Below, in pieces: positions 54,596 to 62,217 of a DNA stretch of 64,000 nt. Every line of letters starts with the position of its first letter. The first letter of the stretch is position 1. The translations under genes and the position numbers were made by a program. Origin of the DNA: CAVPTL01 sp963727235. Its GTDB lineage: Bacteria; Actinomycetota; Thermoleophilia; Gaiellales; JAICJC01. The notes under the pieces were generated by a model that worked only from the letters and a program-made list of their open reading frames with translations, did no database searches and was not told where the DNA came from. The stretch spans positions 1 through 64,000 of the forward strand of contig CAVSFZ010000002.1 in the NCBI GenBank assembly GCA_963727235.1. The letters are read 5' to 3'.

Positions 54596-56005
54596 CTAGG
54601 CGCCGGCTGCGCTGGTGCGCCGGCCGTGGTGCAGCAGCTCGTCCCAGCTCGAGAGCTTCACCCGGGGACGGCCGTGCGGCTCGCCTGTCGTCCGCTCGTG
54701 GGCGTCGATCGCGACCCAGCCGACGTACTCGACCGCGTCAGGCGCGCGTTCGAACACCAGCGCCTCGATCACGGCCGGGTCGGTCTGCCCGGGTGGCGTC
54801 AGAAGGCCCGCCTCGACGTCCTCCCAGAGGAGCTCGGTCGACTCGTTGGCATCCTTCTTGTTGGTGCCGATCACGCCGCTGGGCCCGCGCTTGATCCACC
54901 CGGCGCAGTACTCGCCCACCACCAGCTCACCCGCGCCGTCGACCACCCGTCCGCCGTTGTCGGGGATCACCGCGCGTGCTTCGTCGAAGGGCACTCCTTC
55001 GAGCGGCATGCCCCGGTAGCCCACCGACCGCAGCACCAGACCGGTCTCGATCACCTCGGTCTCGCCGGTCGGCACCGCCCGCGGCCGGCCGGCCTCGTCG
55101 GGCTCCAGCCGGTTGATCCCCACCACCAGCTCCTCGACCCGTCCGGCCCCTCGCAGCTCCACCGGAGAGGCGCAGAACCGCAGCGTCACCACCCGCGGCT
55201 TGCCCTCGGGCTGCCGAGTCGCGTACTCGCGCAGCACCTCGACGTTGCGACGGGCGATCGTCGCGCCGTCGTCGGCCAGCGACTGCTCGCTGACGGCGTC
55301 GAGTTCGAGATCGGCGGGGTCGACGGCAATGTCGGCGCCGGCCATCTCCCCCAGCTCCAGCAGCTCGGGGTTGGTGAACGCGGCCTGGGCGGGACCGCGC
55401 CGGCCCAGCACCACAATCTCCTTGACGGGCGAGGCGGCGATCACGTCGATGGCGTGGTCGACCGTGTCGGTGACCGCGAACTCTTCCCGGGTGAGCGCCA
55501 GCATGCGTGCGCAGTCAACCGCGACGTTGCCGTTTCCGACGACCACGACGCGCTCGGTATCGAGGTCGATCTCGAGGTCGCGGTAGTCGGGATGGCCGTT
55601 GTACCAGGCCACGAAAGCGGTTGCCGAGAGCGAGCCGGGCAGATCCTCGCCGGGGATCCCCAGCGGCCGGTCGAGCTGCGCGCCGACGCTCCAGACCACC
55701 GCGTGGTAATGACGGCGAAGGTCGTCGCGAGACAGGTCGCGGCCGATCTCGACGTTGCCGAAGAAGCGAAACCCGGGGCGCTCTGCGATCTTCTCGAACA
55801 CCCGCGAGACGGCCTTGATCTTGGGGTGATCGGGCGCGACCCCGAGCCGCACCAGCCCCCACGGGGTGGGCAGCCGCTCGTACATGTCCACCTCGGCACC
55901 CTTGGTCAGGAGCTGGCCGGCGGCATAGAATCCGGCCGGGCCAGAACCGACCACGGCAACCCGGATCGGGTCGGAATTGAGCGCATCTGTGGGAGCTTCG
56001 GCCAC
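54596..56005 (-). CDS. fprA: Ferredoxin/adrenodoxin-type NADP+ reductase (FprA-like)
   Basis: A 469-residue flavoprotein of the adrenodoxin reductase/FprA group. The FAD motif is RVAVVGSGPAGFYAAGQLL (15-33), then MYERLPTPWGLVRLGVAPDH, a strict signature of this group, the NADP motif VVVVGNGNVAVDCARML, VVLGRRGPAQAAFTNPEL and the C-terminal AGWIKRGPSGVIGTNKKDA. It shuttles electrons from NADPH to a ferredoxin. It lies in one operon with the Rieske ferredoxin and P450 upstream, giving a complete three-component chain. GTG 56005 starts 9 bp after the ferredoxin stop. Confidence 0.92.
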   Translation of the reverse strand: MAEAPTDALNSDPIRVAVVGSGPAGFYAAGQLLTKGAEVDMYERLPTPWGLVRLGVAPDHPKIKAVSRVFEKIAERPGFRFFGNVEIGRDLSRDDLRRHYHAVVWSVGAQLDRPLGIPGEDLPGSLSATAFVAWYNGHPDYRDLEIDLDTERVVVVGNGNVAVDCARMLALTREEFAVTDTVDHAIDVIAASPVKEIVVLGRRGPAQAAFTNPELLELGEMAGADIAVDPADLELDAVSEQSLADDGATIARRNVEVLREYATRQPEGKPRVVTLRFCASPVELRGAGRVEELVVGINRLEPDEAGRPRAVPTGETEVIETGLVLRSVGYRGMPLEGVPFDEARAVIPDNGGRVVDGAGELVVGEYCAGWIKRGPSGVIGTNKKDANESTELLWEDVEAGLLTPPGQTDPAVIEALVFERAPDAVEYVGWVAIDAHERTTGEPHGRPRVKLSSWDELLHHGRRTSAAGA

Positions 56006-56014
56006 ACCGGAACG

Positions 56015-56341
56015 TTAGTTGATGGCGTCCAGCGAGATGTGCAGCCGGCCATCGGCTGACCGCACCTGATACACGGGCAGCGGCTCGGTCGCGGGCGGCA
56101 GCACCACCTCGCCGGATCGCAGATCAAAGGCCGCTCCGTGGCACATGCAATGGATCGCGCCGTCGATCACCTCACCGTCCACGAGCGGGCATTCGTCGTG
56201 GGTGCAATCGCCGGCCACGGCCAGCCACTCGCCGTCCACTCGGGCCAGCAGCACCGGCTCACCGTCGACGGTCAGCTCGATCAGCGTGCCGTCCTCGGCC
56301 TGATCGTCACCCGCGGCGTCGTGCCACACCGGCTCGCTCAT
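56015..56341 (-). CDS. Rieske-type [2Fe-2S] ferredoxin
   Basis: A 108-residue Rieske protein. Cluster ligands are CTHDECPL (Cys-x-His) and CMCHGAAFDL (Cys-x-x-His), followed by the Pro-rich LPPATEPLPVYQV loop of NirD/BphF-type ferredoxins. It is soluble and cytoplasmic. ATG 56341 overlaps the P450 stop (ATGA); a longer reading is the P450 in another frame. It sits between P450 and FprA genes, so it is the probable electron carrier. Rieske ferredoxins usually serve ring-hydroxylating dioxygenases, while actinobacterial P450s normally use 3Fe-4S or 2Fe-2S plant/adrenodoxin types. Confidence 0.9.
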   Translation of the reverse strand: MSEPVWHDAAGDDQAEDGTLIELTVDGEPVLLARVDGEWLAVAGDCTHDECPLVDGEVIDGAIHCMCHGAAFDLRSGEVVLPPATEPLPVYQVRSADGRLHISLDAIN

Positions 56342-57540
56342 CGGTCCCACACAACGTGCAGGTGCGCGGGCGCGCGGAACTCCCAGCCGCGCACCCGGGG
56401 CGGCCGCTCGGGGTCGAGTCGGAGATTGGGGCAGCGCTGGAACAACGCTTGGATCTCGAGCCGCTCCTGCACCCGGGCGAGGTGATGCCCGGGACAGAAG
56501 TGCGGCCCAAACCCGAAGGCCGCATGTGGACGCTTGGGCCGGTGCAGGTTGTAGAGGTCGGCGTCTGGGCCCCACACCGCCTGATCGCGGTTGGCCGACG
56601 ACACCAGCAGCCCGATGTTGGCGCCGGCGGGCACGTCGATTCCGGCCAGCACGGTGTCCCGCGTGGCCCGTCGAGTCTGGGTGCCGATGGGCGAGATCCA
56701 CCGCAGCCCTTCCTCCACCGCCGGGCGCACCAGCCCGGCCGGGTCGGCGGCCAGCTCGGCGGCTTGATCGGGGTTGGTGAGCAGGCCCAGCACCGTCGAT
56801 CCGGCGGAGTGGCCGGGCTCCTGCATGCCGCCGGTGATGATGATCTTGATGCTGGGCACGATCCAGGCGAACCGCTCTTCGAAGGTGCCCTCGGCGGCCT
56901 GCAGCATGTCGGAGATGGTGGAGCCGTCGGGCTCGGCGGACATCCGCCGCATGATCGGCTCGAGCCGGGCGCTGACCTCCGCGCTGGCGGCCATGCCGAT
57001 CCGGTCCTTCTCCGGGTCCTCCTCGAAGTTGGTGGCGCCGATCGCCATCTCGGCGAACCAGCGCCGCAGCGTGTCGTCGTCGATCTCGCCCAGCCCGAGC
57101 ACCAGCGCCAGGCTGCGTACCGAGATCGGCTCGAAGTACTCGGCCATGAGGTCGGCTCGGCCCCGGTCGAGGATGCGGCCGAGGTAGTCATCCACCAGCG
57201 GGGCGATCATCGGCGCCGCCCGCTGCTCGACCTGACGGGGCCGAAGCGACGGGTCGAGCGCTCGCCGCAGGGCCTTCTGCCTGGGCCCGTCGATCAGCAG
57301 GATGTTGCCCTCCCCCATCGTGCGGTCGAGCGGCGAGGGGGTGACCCCCGCCGAGAACGTGTCGGCGTCGCCGGCGGCCTGCTCGACCGCCTCCCAGGTC
57401 GTGGCCAGCCACAGCCCCACCGCCGGCACCCAGGCGACCGGGGCGTGCTCGCGCAGCCAGGCGTAGATGGGGTAGGGATCGTCGTCGAGCTGCTCCACGG
57501 TGATCGCCGCCAGCCGTGCCTCTGTCTCACTGATCGCCAC
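56338..57540 (-). CDS. Cytochrome P450 with a non-canonical I-helix (no acid-alcohol Thr)
   Basis: A 400-residue P450. The heme loop is FGFGPHFCPGHHLARVQ with Cys349; ExxR is at 277-280. The I-helix reads TGGMQEPGHSAG: Glu241 is followed by Pro242 where nearly all P450s have Thr. The Thr is important for oxygen activation, so chemistry may use a substrate hydroxyl or peroxide, or be non-monooxygenase. GTG 57540 has -10 TAGGGT 7 nt upstream (leaderless). It is the first gene of the operon P450-Rieske-FprA-MFS-secreted protein-LLM. Longer minus-strand reading would run into the phosphatase gene in another frame. Confidence 0.9.
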   Translation of the reverse strand: MAISETEARLAAITVEQLDDDPYPIYAWLREHAPVAWVPAVGLWLATTWEAVEQAAGDADTFSAGVTPSPLDRTMGEGNILLIDGPRQKALRRALDPSLRPRQVEQRAAPMIAPLVDDYLGRILDRGRADLMAEYFEPISVRSLALVLGLGEIDDDTLRRWFAEMAIGATNFEEDPEKDRIGMAASAEVSARLEPIMRRMSAEPDGSTISDMLQAAEGTFEERFAWIVPSIKIIITGGMQEPGHSAGSTVLGLLTNPDQAAELAADPAGLVRPAVEEGLRWISPIGTQTRRATRDTVLAGIDVPAGANIGLLVSSANRDQAVWGPDADLYNLHRPKRPHAAFGFGPHFCPGHHLARVQERLEIQALFQRCPNLRLDPERPPRVRGWEFRAPAHLHVVWDR

Positions 57541-57547
57541 CGCCGAT

Positions 57548-57553
57548 ACCCTA
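57548..57553 (-). promoter_or_regulatory. -10 box of the P450 operon (TAGGGT)
   Basis: The minus strand reads TAGGGT-ATCGGCG-GTG; 7-nt spacing to the start codon implies a leaderless transcript. No convincing -35 is seen; the upstream sequence is the end of the phosphatase gene. Confidence 0.4.
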
Positions 57554-57566
57554 ATCGACGGCGAGC

Positions 57567-58964
57567 TCAGGGGATGGTTTGCTCGAACCGGTCTCGCACC
57601 CGCCCGCTCTCGTCGATGAACCGGTAGCTGACACGGTCGCCGTCGATGCCGATGCGCAGGAACCCGTACGCGAGGAAGGAGACGATGGCGTCGGGGGTGG
57701 CCAGCGTGTTGGCCTCGTTGCCCGGCCCTTCGCCGCCGGTGCCGACGGTGAACTGGAGCACTCCCGCTCGGAGGTGCCGCTCGTACCGGTGGAGATGACC
57801 GGCCAGGATCGCAGCAACGTGCCGGCGGCGCAGCAGCGGCATGATCGGATTGTCTGCCGCGATCGGCCGGTGGGTGAGCACAAACCGCACCGGGCAGGAG
57901 CCCCGGCACACGCCCAGCGACTTGGTGGCGTAGGCAAGAGCCGAGGAGTCGGCCTGCAGTCCCAGCACGACCACCTGAACGGGGCCGTACTGCACGCTGT
58001 ACTGGTGCCCGGGCAGGTGAAGCGCGGAGATCACCGCCCCGCCGTCGCGGTAGGCCAGGTCGTGCTCGCCCAGCGCGGCCACCATCGGCGCTTCGCCCAG
58101 CAGGTCGCGCAGGGGATCGAAGATCGAGCGGTTGAGCAGCGGCGGAGCGGCCAGCAGGTAGGCGTTGTCGCCGGATGACAGAAACAGCGCCGGATCCTGC
58201 GCCGCGGCCAATCGGCCGATGGCGTACTCGTGGGCATCCCCCGACCCGTAGTCGCCGAACGACACCAGCGTGATCGGCGCCGTGGCGGAGGTGGGAGCGG
58301 TGGTGAACGCGCCCGCTGCTGCCGAGCGGCCGTCGATGTTGGCTGTCCACACGTACCTGGTGCCCGGTCGGAGGTTGGTGAACCCGACCGCGCCGTGGAC
58401 AACGGAGCCGTCGGGCGCGAGCGCACGGAGGCTGACCGGCCCCTCCCCCGCCTTCAGCTTCCACGCAAAGTCTGCGCGGGTGGTGGTGACACGAGTGAGG
58501 TACGGCGCGCGGATGAAGGTGGCCTCGGGTGGCCGCAGCAGGTACGTCGATCCGTACCAGACGAGCGCCACCACGGTGATCAGAAGCAGCGCGGTGGTGA
58601 TCACCAGCGCGGCCAGCACTCTTCGAAACCCCGCGGGCACGTCGCCGGTGAGGCGAGTCGCGGGCCCGCCGCGGGTGAGCGGGATCACCTGCAGCGCGAT
58701 CACCGCGGCTGCCGCCACCCGCGGGCCGAGCGGGTAGCCGAGGAACAGGAACGGGAACGGCGCGACGATCGTGAGCGACGAGCAGATCACGTCGACTCGG
58801 CGTCGCGGCCGCACCAGGTCGGCGCTGAGGCAGGCGATCGCCACGATCACCCCGATCAGCAGCGCAGGGCCGATCACCACGCCGCCGATGATCCGGTCGG
58901 AGAAGAACGAGCCGGCCACCAGCGCCAGCGCGTCGATGATCAGGAAGAGCCGCAGACCCCGCAT
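57567..58964 (-). CDS. Membrane-anchored metallophosphoesterase (purple acid phosphatase-like)
   Basis: 465 residues. Four hydrophobic helices fill about 1-145 (LFLIIDALALVAGSFF, VVIGPALLIGVIVAIACLSA, SSLTIVAPFPFLFLGYPL, ALVITTALLLITVVALVWYG). An FN3-like purple-acid-phosphatase N-domain follows (RVTTTRADFAWKL, LRPGTRYVWTANIDG), then a calcineurin-like domain with SFGDYGSGD, SSGDNAYLLA, ALGEHDLAY, VLTHRPIAAD and AGHLHRYERH, which supply the two-metal ligands. It would act outside the membrane on phosphate esters. The multi-helix anchor in place of a signal peptide is unusual. It is upstream of the P450 operon, same strand, divergent from DUF2568. Confidence 0.83.
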   Translation of the reverse strand: MRGLRLFLIIDALALVAGSFFSDRIIGGVVIGPALLIGVIVAIACLSADLVRPRRRVDVICSSLTIVAPFPFLFLGYPLGPRVAAAAVIALQVIPLTRGGPATRLTGDVPAGFRRVLAALVITTALLLITVVALVWYGSTYLLRPPEATFIRAPYLTRVTTTRADFAWKLKAGEGPVSLRALAPDGSVVHGAVGFTNLRPGTRYVWTANIDGRSAAAGAFTTAPTSATAPITLVSFGDYGSGDAHEYAIGRLAAAQDPALFLSSGDNAYLLAAPPLLNRSIFDPLRDLLGEAPMVAALGEHDLAYRDGGAVISALHLPGHQYSVQYGPVQVVVLGLQADSSALAYATKSLGVCRGSCPVRFVLTHRPIAADNPIMPLLRRRHVAAILAGHLHRYERHLRAGVLQFTVGTGGEGPGNEANTLATPDAIVSFLAYGFLRIGIDGDRVSYRFIDESGRVRDRFEQTIP

Positions 58965-58983
58965 TGTTCGAGGGTAGCGGGGG

Positions 58984-58989
58984 TAGGGT
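58984..58989 (+). promoter_or_regulatory. -10 box (TAGGGT) of the leader-ORF/DUF2568 transcript
   Basis: TAGGGT, then 7 nt, then ATG 58997 of a 10-codon leader ORF. A transcript starting there would begin with the leader ORF, not with the DUF2568 gene. Confidence 0.45.
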
Positions 58990-58996
58990 GACGGTC

Positions 58997-59029
58997 ATGA
59001 CGCAACGCGCAGCCGGGGAGGCCAACTGA
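58997..59029 (+). CDS. Leaderless 10-codon leader ORF overlapping the DUF2568 start
   Basis: ATG to TGA encodes MTQRAAGEAN. Its stop TGA overlaps the ATG of the DUF2568 gene by one base (TGATG), and it contains that gene's ribosome site GGGGAGG. The geometry (promoter, leaderless mini-ORF, overlapping stop/start) suggests translational coupling or attenuation rather than a functional peptide. No amino-acid run hints at a sensed metabolite. Confidence 0.4.
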   Translation: MTQRAAGEAN

Positions 59030-59394
59030 TGGCGGCGCTCAAGGCCGCAAACCTGACCCTGCGCTTCGTGCTCGAGGTGTGCGCGATCTTCGCCATGGGC
59101 TACTGGGGCTGGCACGCGCACAGCGGCCTGATTCGATGGCTGCTGGTGATCGCGGCTCCCGCGACGTGGATCGTGCTGTGGGGGCTGTTCGGGTCTCCCA
59201 AGGCGAGATTCGATCTCTCGGCTCCGGCGCATCTCGGCTTCGAGATCGTGATGGCCGGGGTGGCTGCTGTGGCGCTCTACGCCGCCGATCGGCCCGAGCT
59301 GGCGGTCGGCTTCGCGGTGGTGTGCGTGATCAACCGGCTGCTGAGCTGGATGTGGGGCCAGGACCGGGCCACCACCCTCGGGATGGGGCCCTAA
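59029..59394 (+). CDS. DUF2568 (YrdB-like) small membrane protein
   Basis: A 121-residue protein with four hydrophobic helices. LRFVLEVCAIFAMGYWGWHA, IRWLLVIAAPATWIVLWGLF and GSPKARFDLSAPAHLGFEIV with the polar GSPKA loop match the DUF2568 family of unknown function, found mainly in Gram-positives. ATG 59029 follows GGGGAGG and overlaps the leader ORF. Its stop overlaps that of the convergent DUF3303 gene. Confidence 0.82.
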   Translation: MAALKAANLTLRFVLEVCAIFAMGYWGWHAHSGLIRWLLVIAAPATWIVLWGLFGSPKARFDLSAPAHLGFEIVMAGVAAVALYAADRPELAVGFAVVCVINRLLSWMWGQDRATTLGMGP

Positions 59395-59654
59395 CCAGAC
59401 GCCCGGGCCGCGGCCTCCGCCGAGGTGACCACCGCCACGATCTCGAACTCCACCAGGTCGCTCCAGCGCGTGATCCAGCTGTCGAGCAGCGCGCGATCGT
59501 CAGTCTCCATCAGCTGGTAACAGGTGCCGAGGCCCTCATCCACCCAGCTCTCGATGTACGTCAGGCCGGCGGGGAGCATCCTGCCTTCGCGGCGGAAGCG
59601 CTCGTACACGGGGTCGGCCCCGTGCGTGTAGCGCTCGATCACCATGCACTTCAC
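59391..59654 (-). CDS. DUF3303-like small protein
   Basis: 87 residues: MKCMVIERYTHGADPVYERF, GRMLPAGLTYIESWVDEGLG and TCYQLMETDDRALLDSWITR, then WSDLVEFEIVAV. This is the ferredoxin-like fold of the DUF3303 family, often found beside dimeric alpha-beta barrel oxygenase-like proteins. GTG 59654 overlaps the stop of the truncated luciferase-like gene (GTGA), so it was once the second gene of an operon whose first gene is now broken. It may have lost its promoter. Confidence 0.78.
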   Translation of the reverse strand: MKCMVIERYTHGADPVYERFRREGRMLPAGLTYIESWVDEGLGTCYQLMETDDRALLDSWITRWSDLVEFEIVAVVTSAEAAARASG

Positions 59655-59929
59655 GGGACCGACCCCGTGAGCGCCGGCACCACCTCGGCGGCCAGGCGCT
59701 CCATCTGCTCGGCGTCGTCGTACAGCGGGTTGAGCAGGATCCGTCCGGCACCGGCCGCCATCACCGCGGCCACGCCCTCAATACAGGCGCCGGGTGGGCC
59801 GGCCACCGCCACCGACTCCAGGCCGGCGGTGCCGTACAGATGCTCGAGTGCGGCGGCGATTCGGCGTTGCGCCAGCCCCGCATCGTCCTCTACGGCGATG
59901 TAAACGCGCTTGGCGATCGGGAAGGACGC
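59651..59929 (-). pseudogene. Luciferase-like (LLM/F420-type) oxidoreductase, C-terminal fragment
   Basis: The minus-strand frame ending at 59651 encodes about 92 residues: SFPIAKRVYIAVEDDAGLAQ, RRIAAALEHLYGTAGLESVA, VAGPPGACIEGVAAVMAAGA and GRILLNPLYDDAEQMERLAA. These are the C-terminal part of an LLM-class oxidoreductase (family length about 280-300). Upstream of residue SFP, near 59926, the homology stops and plus-strand histidine-kinase sequence begins. There is no start codon or N-terminal barrel, so it is a truncated gene at a recombination junction. Confidence 0.7.
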
Positions 59930-60015
59930 TGCCGCACATCTTTGAGCGCCAGTTCAAGGCCGATCGGAGCCGAGGCGGTCAGGGAAGCGGCCTTGGGCTG
60001 GCGATCGCATCGCAC
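59929..60015 (+). pseudogene. Histidine kinase HATPase fragment
   Basis: The plus strand encodes LPHIFERQFKADRSRGGQGS followed by GLGLAIASH: the F-box and G2-box of a sensor kinase ATPase domain (IFERF-R-D-SR, GSGLGLAI). Nothing upstream or downstream continues the kinase, so about 30 residues survive. It abuts the truncated luciferase-like gene. A complete kinase of the same general type lies at 62965. Confidence 0.65.
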
Positions 60016-60284
60016 GGGAGAGCTCGCGGGTGGCGGCGCTTGGGCTGCTCAGGTCGCGCTTTTGCGGCGCTTCACCCTCTCTATCTGTCTTCTCCGGCGG
60101 CCAGGTGGCTACCGCTATGCTGGTGGCGTGGTGTTCGTGGATGCACCCCGGCCATGTCTCCTCCCAAAAGCCCGGCGGTGCACGTTGGGCAAGCGAGCAT
60201 GGGACAAGACGGGAGTGGTCATGGCGGCGGCTAAGCCCGGTAGCTCACACCAGAAGCCGGGGAGGATGTTTGTCGTGAAGTCCT
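60016..60284. other. Gene-free stretch
   Basis: Together with the hairpin that follows, about 350 bp between the kinase scrap and the lipoprotein gene hold no reading frame with recognisable protein character. Base composition is less skewed than in neighbouring genes. It looks like decayed DNA at the edge of an accessory segment. Confidence 0.5.
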
Positions 60285-60324
60285 CCAGGATCAGCCGCCG
60301 GTCGGCGACGGCGGCTGATCCTGG
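60285..60324. terminator. Strong hairpin downstream of lipoprotein A
   Basis: A perfect 15-bp stem, CCAGGATCAGCCGCC (60285-60299) with its complement at 60310-60324, and a 10-nt loop that can pair three more bases. It lies 43 bp after the lipoprotein stop on the minus strand. No T-tract is present, so factor-assisted termination or mRNA 3'-end stabilisation is as likely as intrinsic termination. Confidence 0.5.
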
Positions 60325-60367
60325 CCAACTCGAAGCGGAGACACGCAAGCTTGGCGCCGGGGTCTCG

Positions 60368-61114
60368 CTAACCGGTTGTTTTTGCGAACTTGAGCGACTG
60401 GACGATTTGGCCCAGCTCCGTGCGGGCGGCTGCGGTCGTGTCGGGTCGGTAGGTGGCATCGACGACCAGTCGCTGCCCGTGGACGTGGAGGATCCACAGC
60501 CTGTCGACTTGGCCGGCGACTTGTTGGTATGACTCGGCCTGACCGCCGTCGCTGAACCAGTTGACGAAGTCTGTGTGTCCGTTGCCGGGATCATCGCAGC
60601 CCTTGAAGTCAGCATTGCCCGTCACTACCCAGTTGGACGGCACAGACGTTTCCAGGTACTTGCCGGTGTATCCGGCAAGCGTTGCGGTGGCCGGGGCAGT
60701 CGCGTTGCGGTATCTCTGGGCCTTGAGTGCGTCGATGAGGTCAGTGGTCGTTGGGCCGGGGTCGCGTAGTTGCTGCTTCCAGCGGCACGGATCCCGCGGT
60801 ACCTTGCCGACGTCCCATACACTGAAACCAGGCGCCCCCGGCCCCGTGGTGGTGATGAAGTGACCGTTGGAGGTCCAGCCGACCGGTGCCTTGACCGTGT
60901 ACGTGGGGTAGACGCCAAGCCCGAAGACACTGCCGAAGACGGGGGCGTACTGAGTGGTCGAGGGACTGGTCGAGGTGGTGGCACTGGTTGTGTCTGTTGT
61001 GGGAGATGCGGCACCGCTGGAGGAACAGCCGGCGACCGTCCCGGTGAGCAGAACCGCGACGGCCGTGAGCCCAAACCAGCGCGTCGAGGCCTTGAGGATG
61101 GTGGTGGTGCTCAT
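60368..61114 (-). CDS. Lipoprotein A (function unknown)
   Basis: 248 residues with a lipoprotein signal: basic start, hydrophobic core (WFGLTAVAVLLTGT), lipobox TVAGC with Cys30. A Thr/Ser-rich linker follows. The mature domain of about 185 residues begins VYPTYTVKAPVGWTSNGHFI and contains four Cys-bearing positions (DPCRWKQQ, FKGCDDPGNG) plus WILHVHGQRLVVDATYRPDT. It resembles surface lipoproteins of unknown function in high-GC Gram-positives. ATG 61114 follows AAGGGAC. Its signal peptide and 5' region are a duplicate of those of lipoprotein B, exactly 960 bp away. Confidence 0.75.
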   Translation of the reverse strand: MSTTTILKASTRWFGLTAVAVLLTGTVAGCSSSGAASPTTDTTSATTSTSPSTTQYAPVFGSVFGLGVYPTYTVKAPVGWTSNGHFITTTGPGAPGFSVWDVGKVPRDPCRWKQQLRDPGPTTTDLIDALKAQRYRNATAPATATLAGYTGKYLETSVPSNWVVTGNADFKGCDDPGNGHTDFVNWFSDGGQAESYQQVAGQVDRLWILHVHGQRLVVDATYRPDTTAAARTELGQIVQSLKFAKTTG

Positions 61115-61134
61115 GTTCTGTCCCTTCGTTTGGG
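61021..61134 (-). repeat. Duplicated lipoprotein 5' region, copy A
   Basis: The stretch from the lipobox codons through the ATG to about 20 bp upstream is repeated at 61981-62094 with roughly 80 percent identity and no gaps over most of its length. The offset is exactly 960 bp. Confidence 0.75.
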
Positions 61135-61181
61135 TATCCGCGGGGACGATCGGCGTGCGACCGATCACCAGCCGACGGAAG

Positions 61182-62074
61182 CTAAGACAACACGTGGCAG
61201 TCGATGCCCCGGCCGAGCGACTGCGCCCTACGAACCAGATTGTGCTCTGCGTCTCGAAGCTGCTGGTTCAGCTTGCTGGGCGACTTTTCATCGGTGTTGT
61301 TGGCGATGGCCTTGGCCTTTAGAGTCGACCAGACCGTGTGAAGGCTCGCAAGCCACTGGTGGATGCTTTGGTGCCATCGCCGCGGTGTTGGCTGGGCATT
61401 GGCATCGCGGGTCAACTGTTGAACCACGGGCTCGCCCTGGCCAAGGAACGCCTGCAAATCGCGGGAGGGGTGCTCGTGTAGGTAGTCGAGCGCGGCTGTC
61501 GCGCGGTAGCACACCCGGTTAAGCGCGCTGTTGTAGTGGCCGGCGTTGTACCCGGTGTGCTCAGTCGAGACGGTGACCGCACAATCGTGGAGTCCGTAGC
61601 GAGCGGCGACCTGGTTGGCATGTGACGTCGCGATGTAGAGCTCACCGGCGGTCTCTGTTGCTGTTCGGGCGTGCCACCCGAAAGACGGGCCTCCACGAAT
61701 GCCCACCGTGCTTGCTGCTCCGCCGCGAACCGGCTCAGGAACCGCTCCCATCCATCGGCCACTGCCGGGTCAACCCGGAACTTGCGAAGGTGATCCATTG
61801 TCACCCGCAGGTCGACCTGTTCGGTCTTGAGTGGCCGTCGCCAGCCCCGTGATTCGTTATACATAATCTCCACCCGCTGTGCATAGGTGTGGCAGGTTTG
61901 GTCGGCCGCGCTGATCAACTGCTGCTTGGTGAGGCGGCCCGGCGCCGCCAACGACGAAGCCGAGGACGCCTCACCGCCGGAGGAACATCCAACGACCGCC
62001 CCGGTTAGTAGAACCACGATGGCCGTGAGCCCCAGCCAGTGCGTCGAGATCTTGTGGATGGTGGTGGTGCTCAT
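61182..62074 (-). pseudogene. Lipoprotein B, frameshifted
   Basis: ATG 62074 opens a lipoprotein signal (HWLGLTAIVVLLTG, lipobox AVVGC, Cys30) and about 138 residues including KQQLISAADQTCHTYAQRVE and VADGWERFLSRFAAEQQARW. Near 61655-61665 the sense moves to another frame and continues ETAGELYIATSHANQVAARY, GLHDCAVTVS through NRVCYRATAALDYLHE to SLGRGIDCHVLS at 61182. The shift falls in a CA-rich CAGCAACAGAG run. The rejoined protein would be about 296 residues with two Cys-framed repeats of one helical domain, a style common in Thermoleophilia. It may be a recent pseudogene or a sequencing error. Confidence 0.7.
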
Positions 62075-62094
62075 GTTCTGTCCCTTCCTTTGGG
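61981..62094 (-). repeat. Duplicated lipoprotein 5' region, copy B
   Basis: Partner of the copy at 61021-61134. It includes the AAGGAAGGGAC ribosome-site region and the MSTTTI-K-S-W-GLTA signal-peptide coding sequence; the mature proteins are unrelated. Confidence 0.75.
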
Positions 62095-62205
62095 CCGATG
62101 AGCGTGCGACTGGACGCTGGCCATCTCCCCATCATTCCCTGCGAGAATCACCGGTCGGCCACTACCAGGTAACAATCTGGCCACGGCTAACCGGGTGGTG
62201 GGGAG

Positions 62206-62211
62206 TAGGGT
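62206..62211 (+). promoter_or_regulatory. -10 box of the two-component operon (TAGGGT)
   Basis: TAGGGT followed by 6 nt and GTG 62218, giving a leaderless transcript. The 143-bp spacer to the lipoprotein B start is otherwise featureless to me. Confidence 0.45.
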
Positions 62212-62217
62212 TGGCGG

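Noticed and set aside
53204..56059. 951-codon open frame on the plus strand
   Set aside because: It runs opposite three well-supported genes (small secreted protein, MFS, FprA) and its translation has no recognisable domain.
56338..59232. Apparent 964-residue P450 fusion
   Set aside because: Only the last 400 residues are P450; the upstream part is the phosphatase gene in the wrong frame. GTG 57540 with a -10 box is the natural start.
60540..61522. Plus-strand frames over the lipoprotein region
   Set aside because: No protein-like composition; the minus strand holds signal peptides, lipoboxes and Cys-framed domains.
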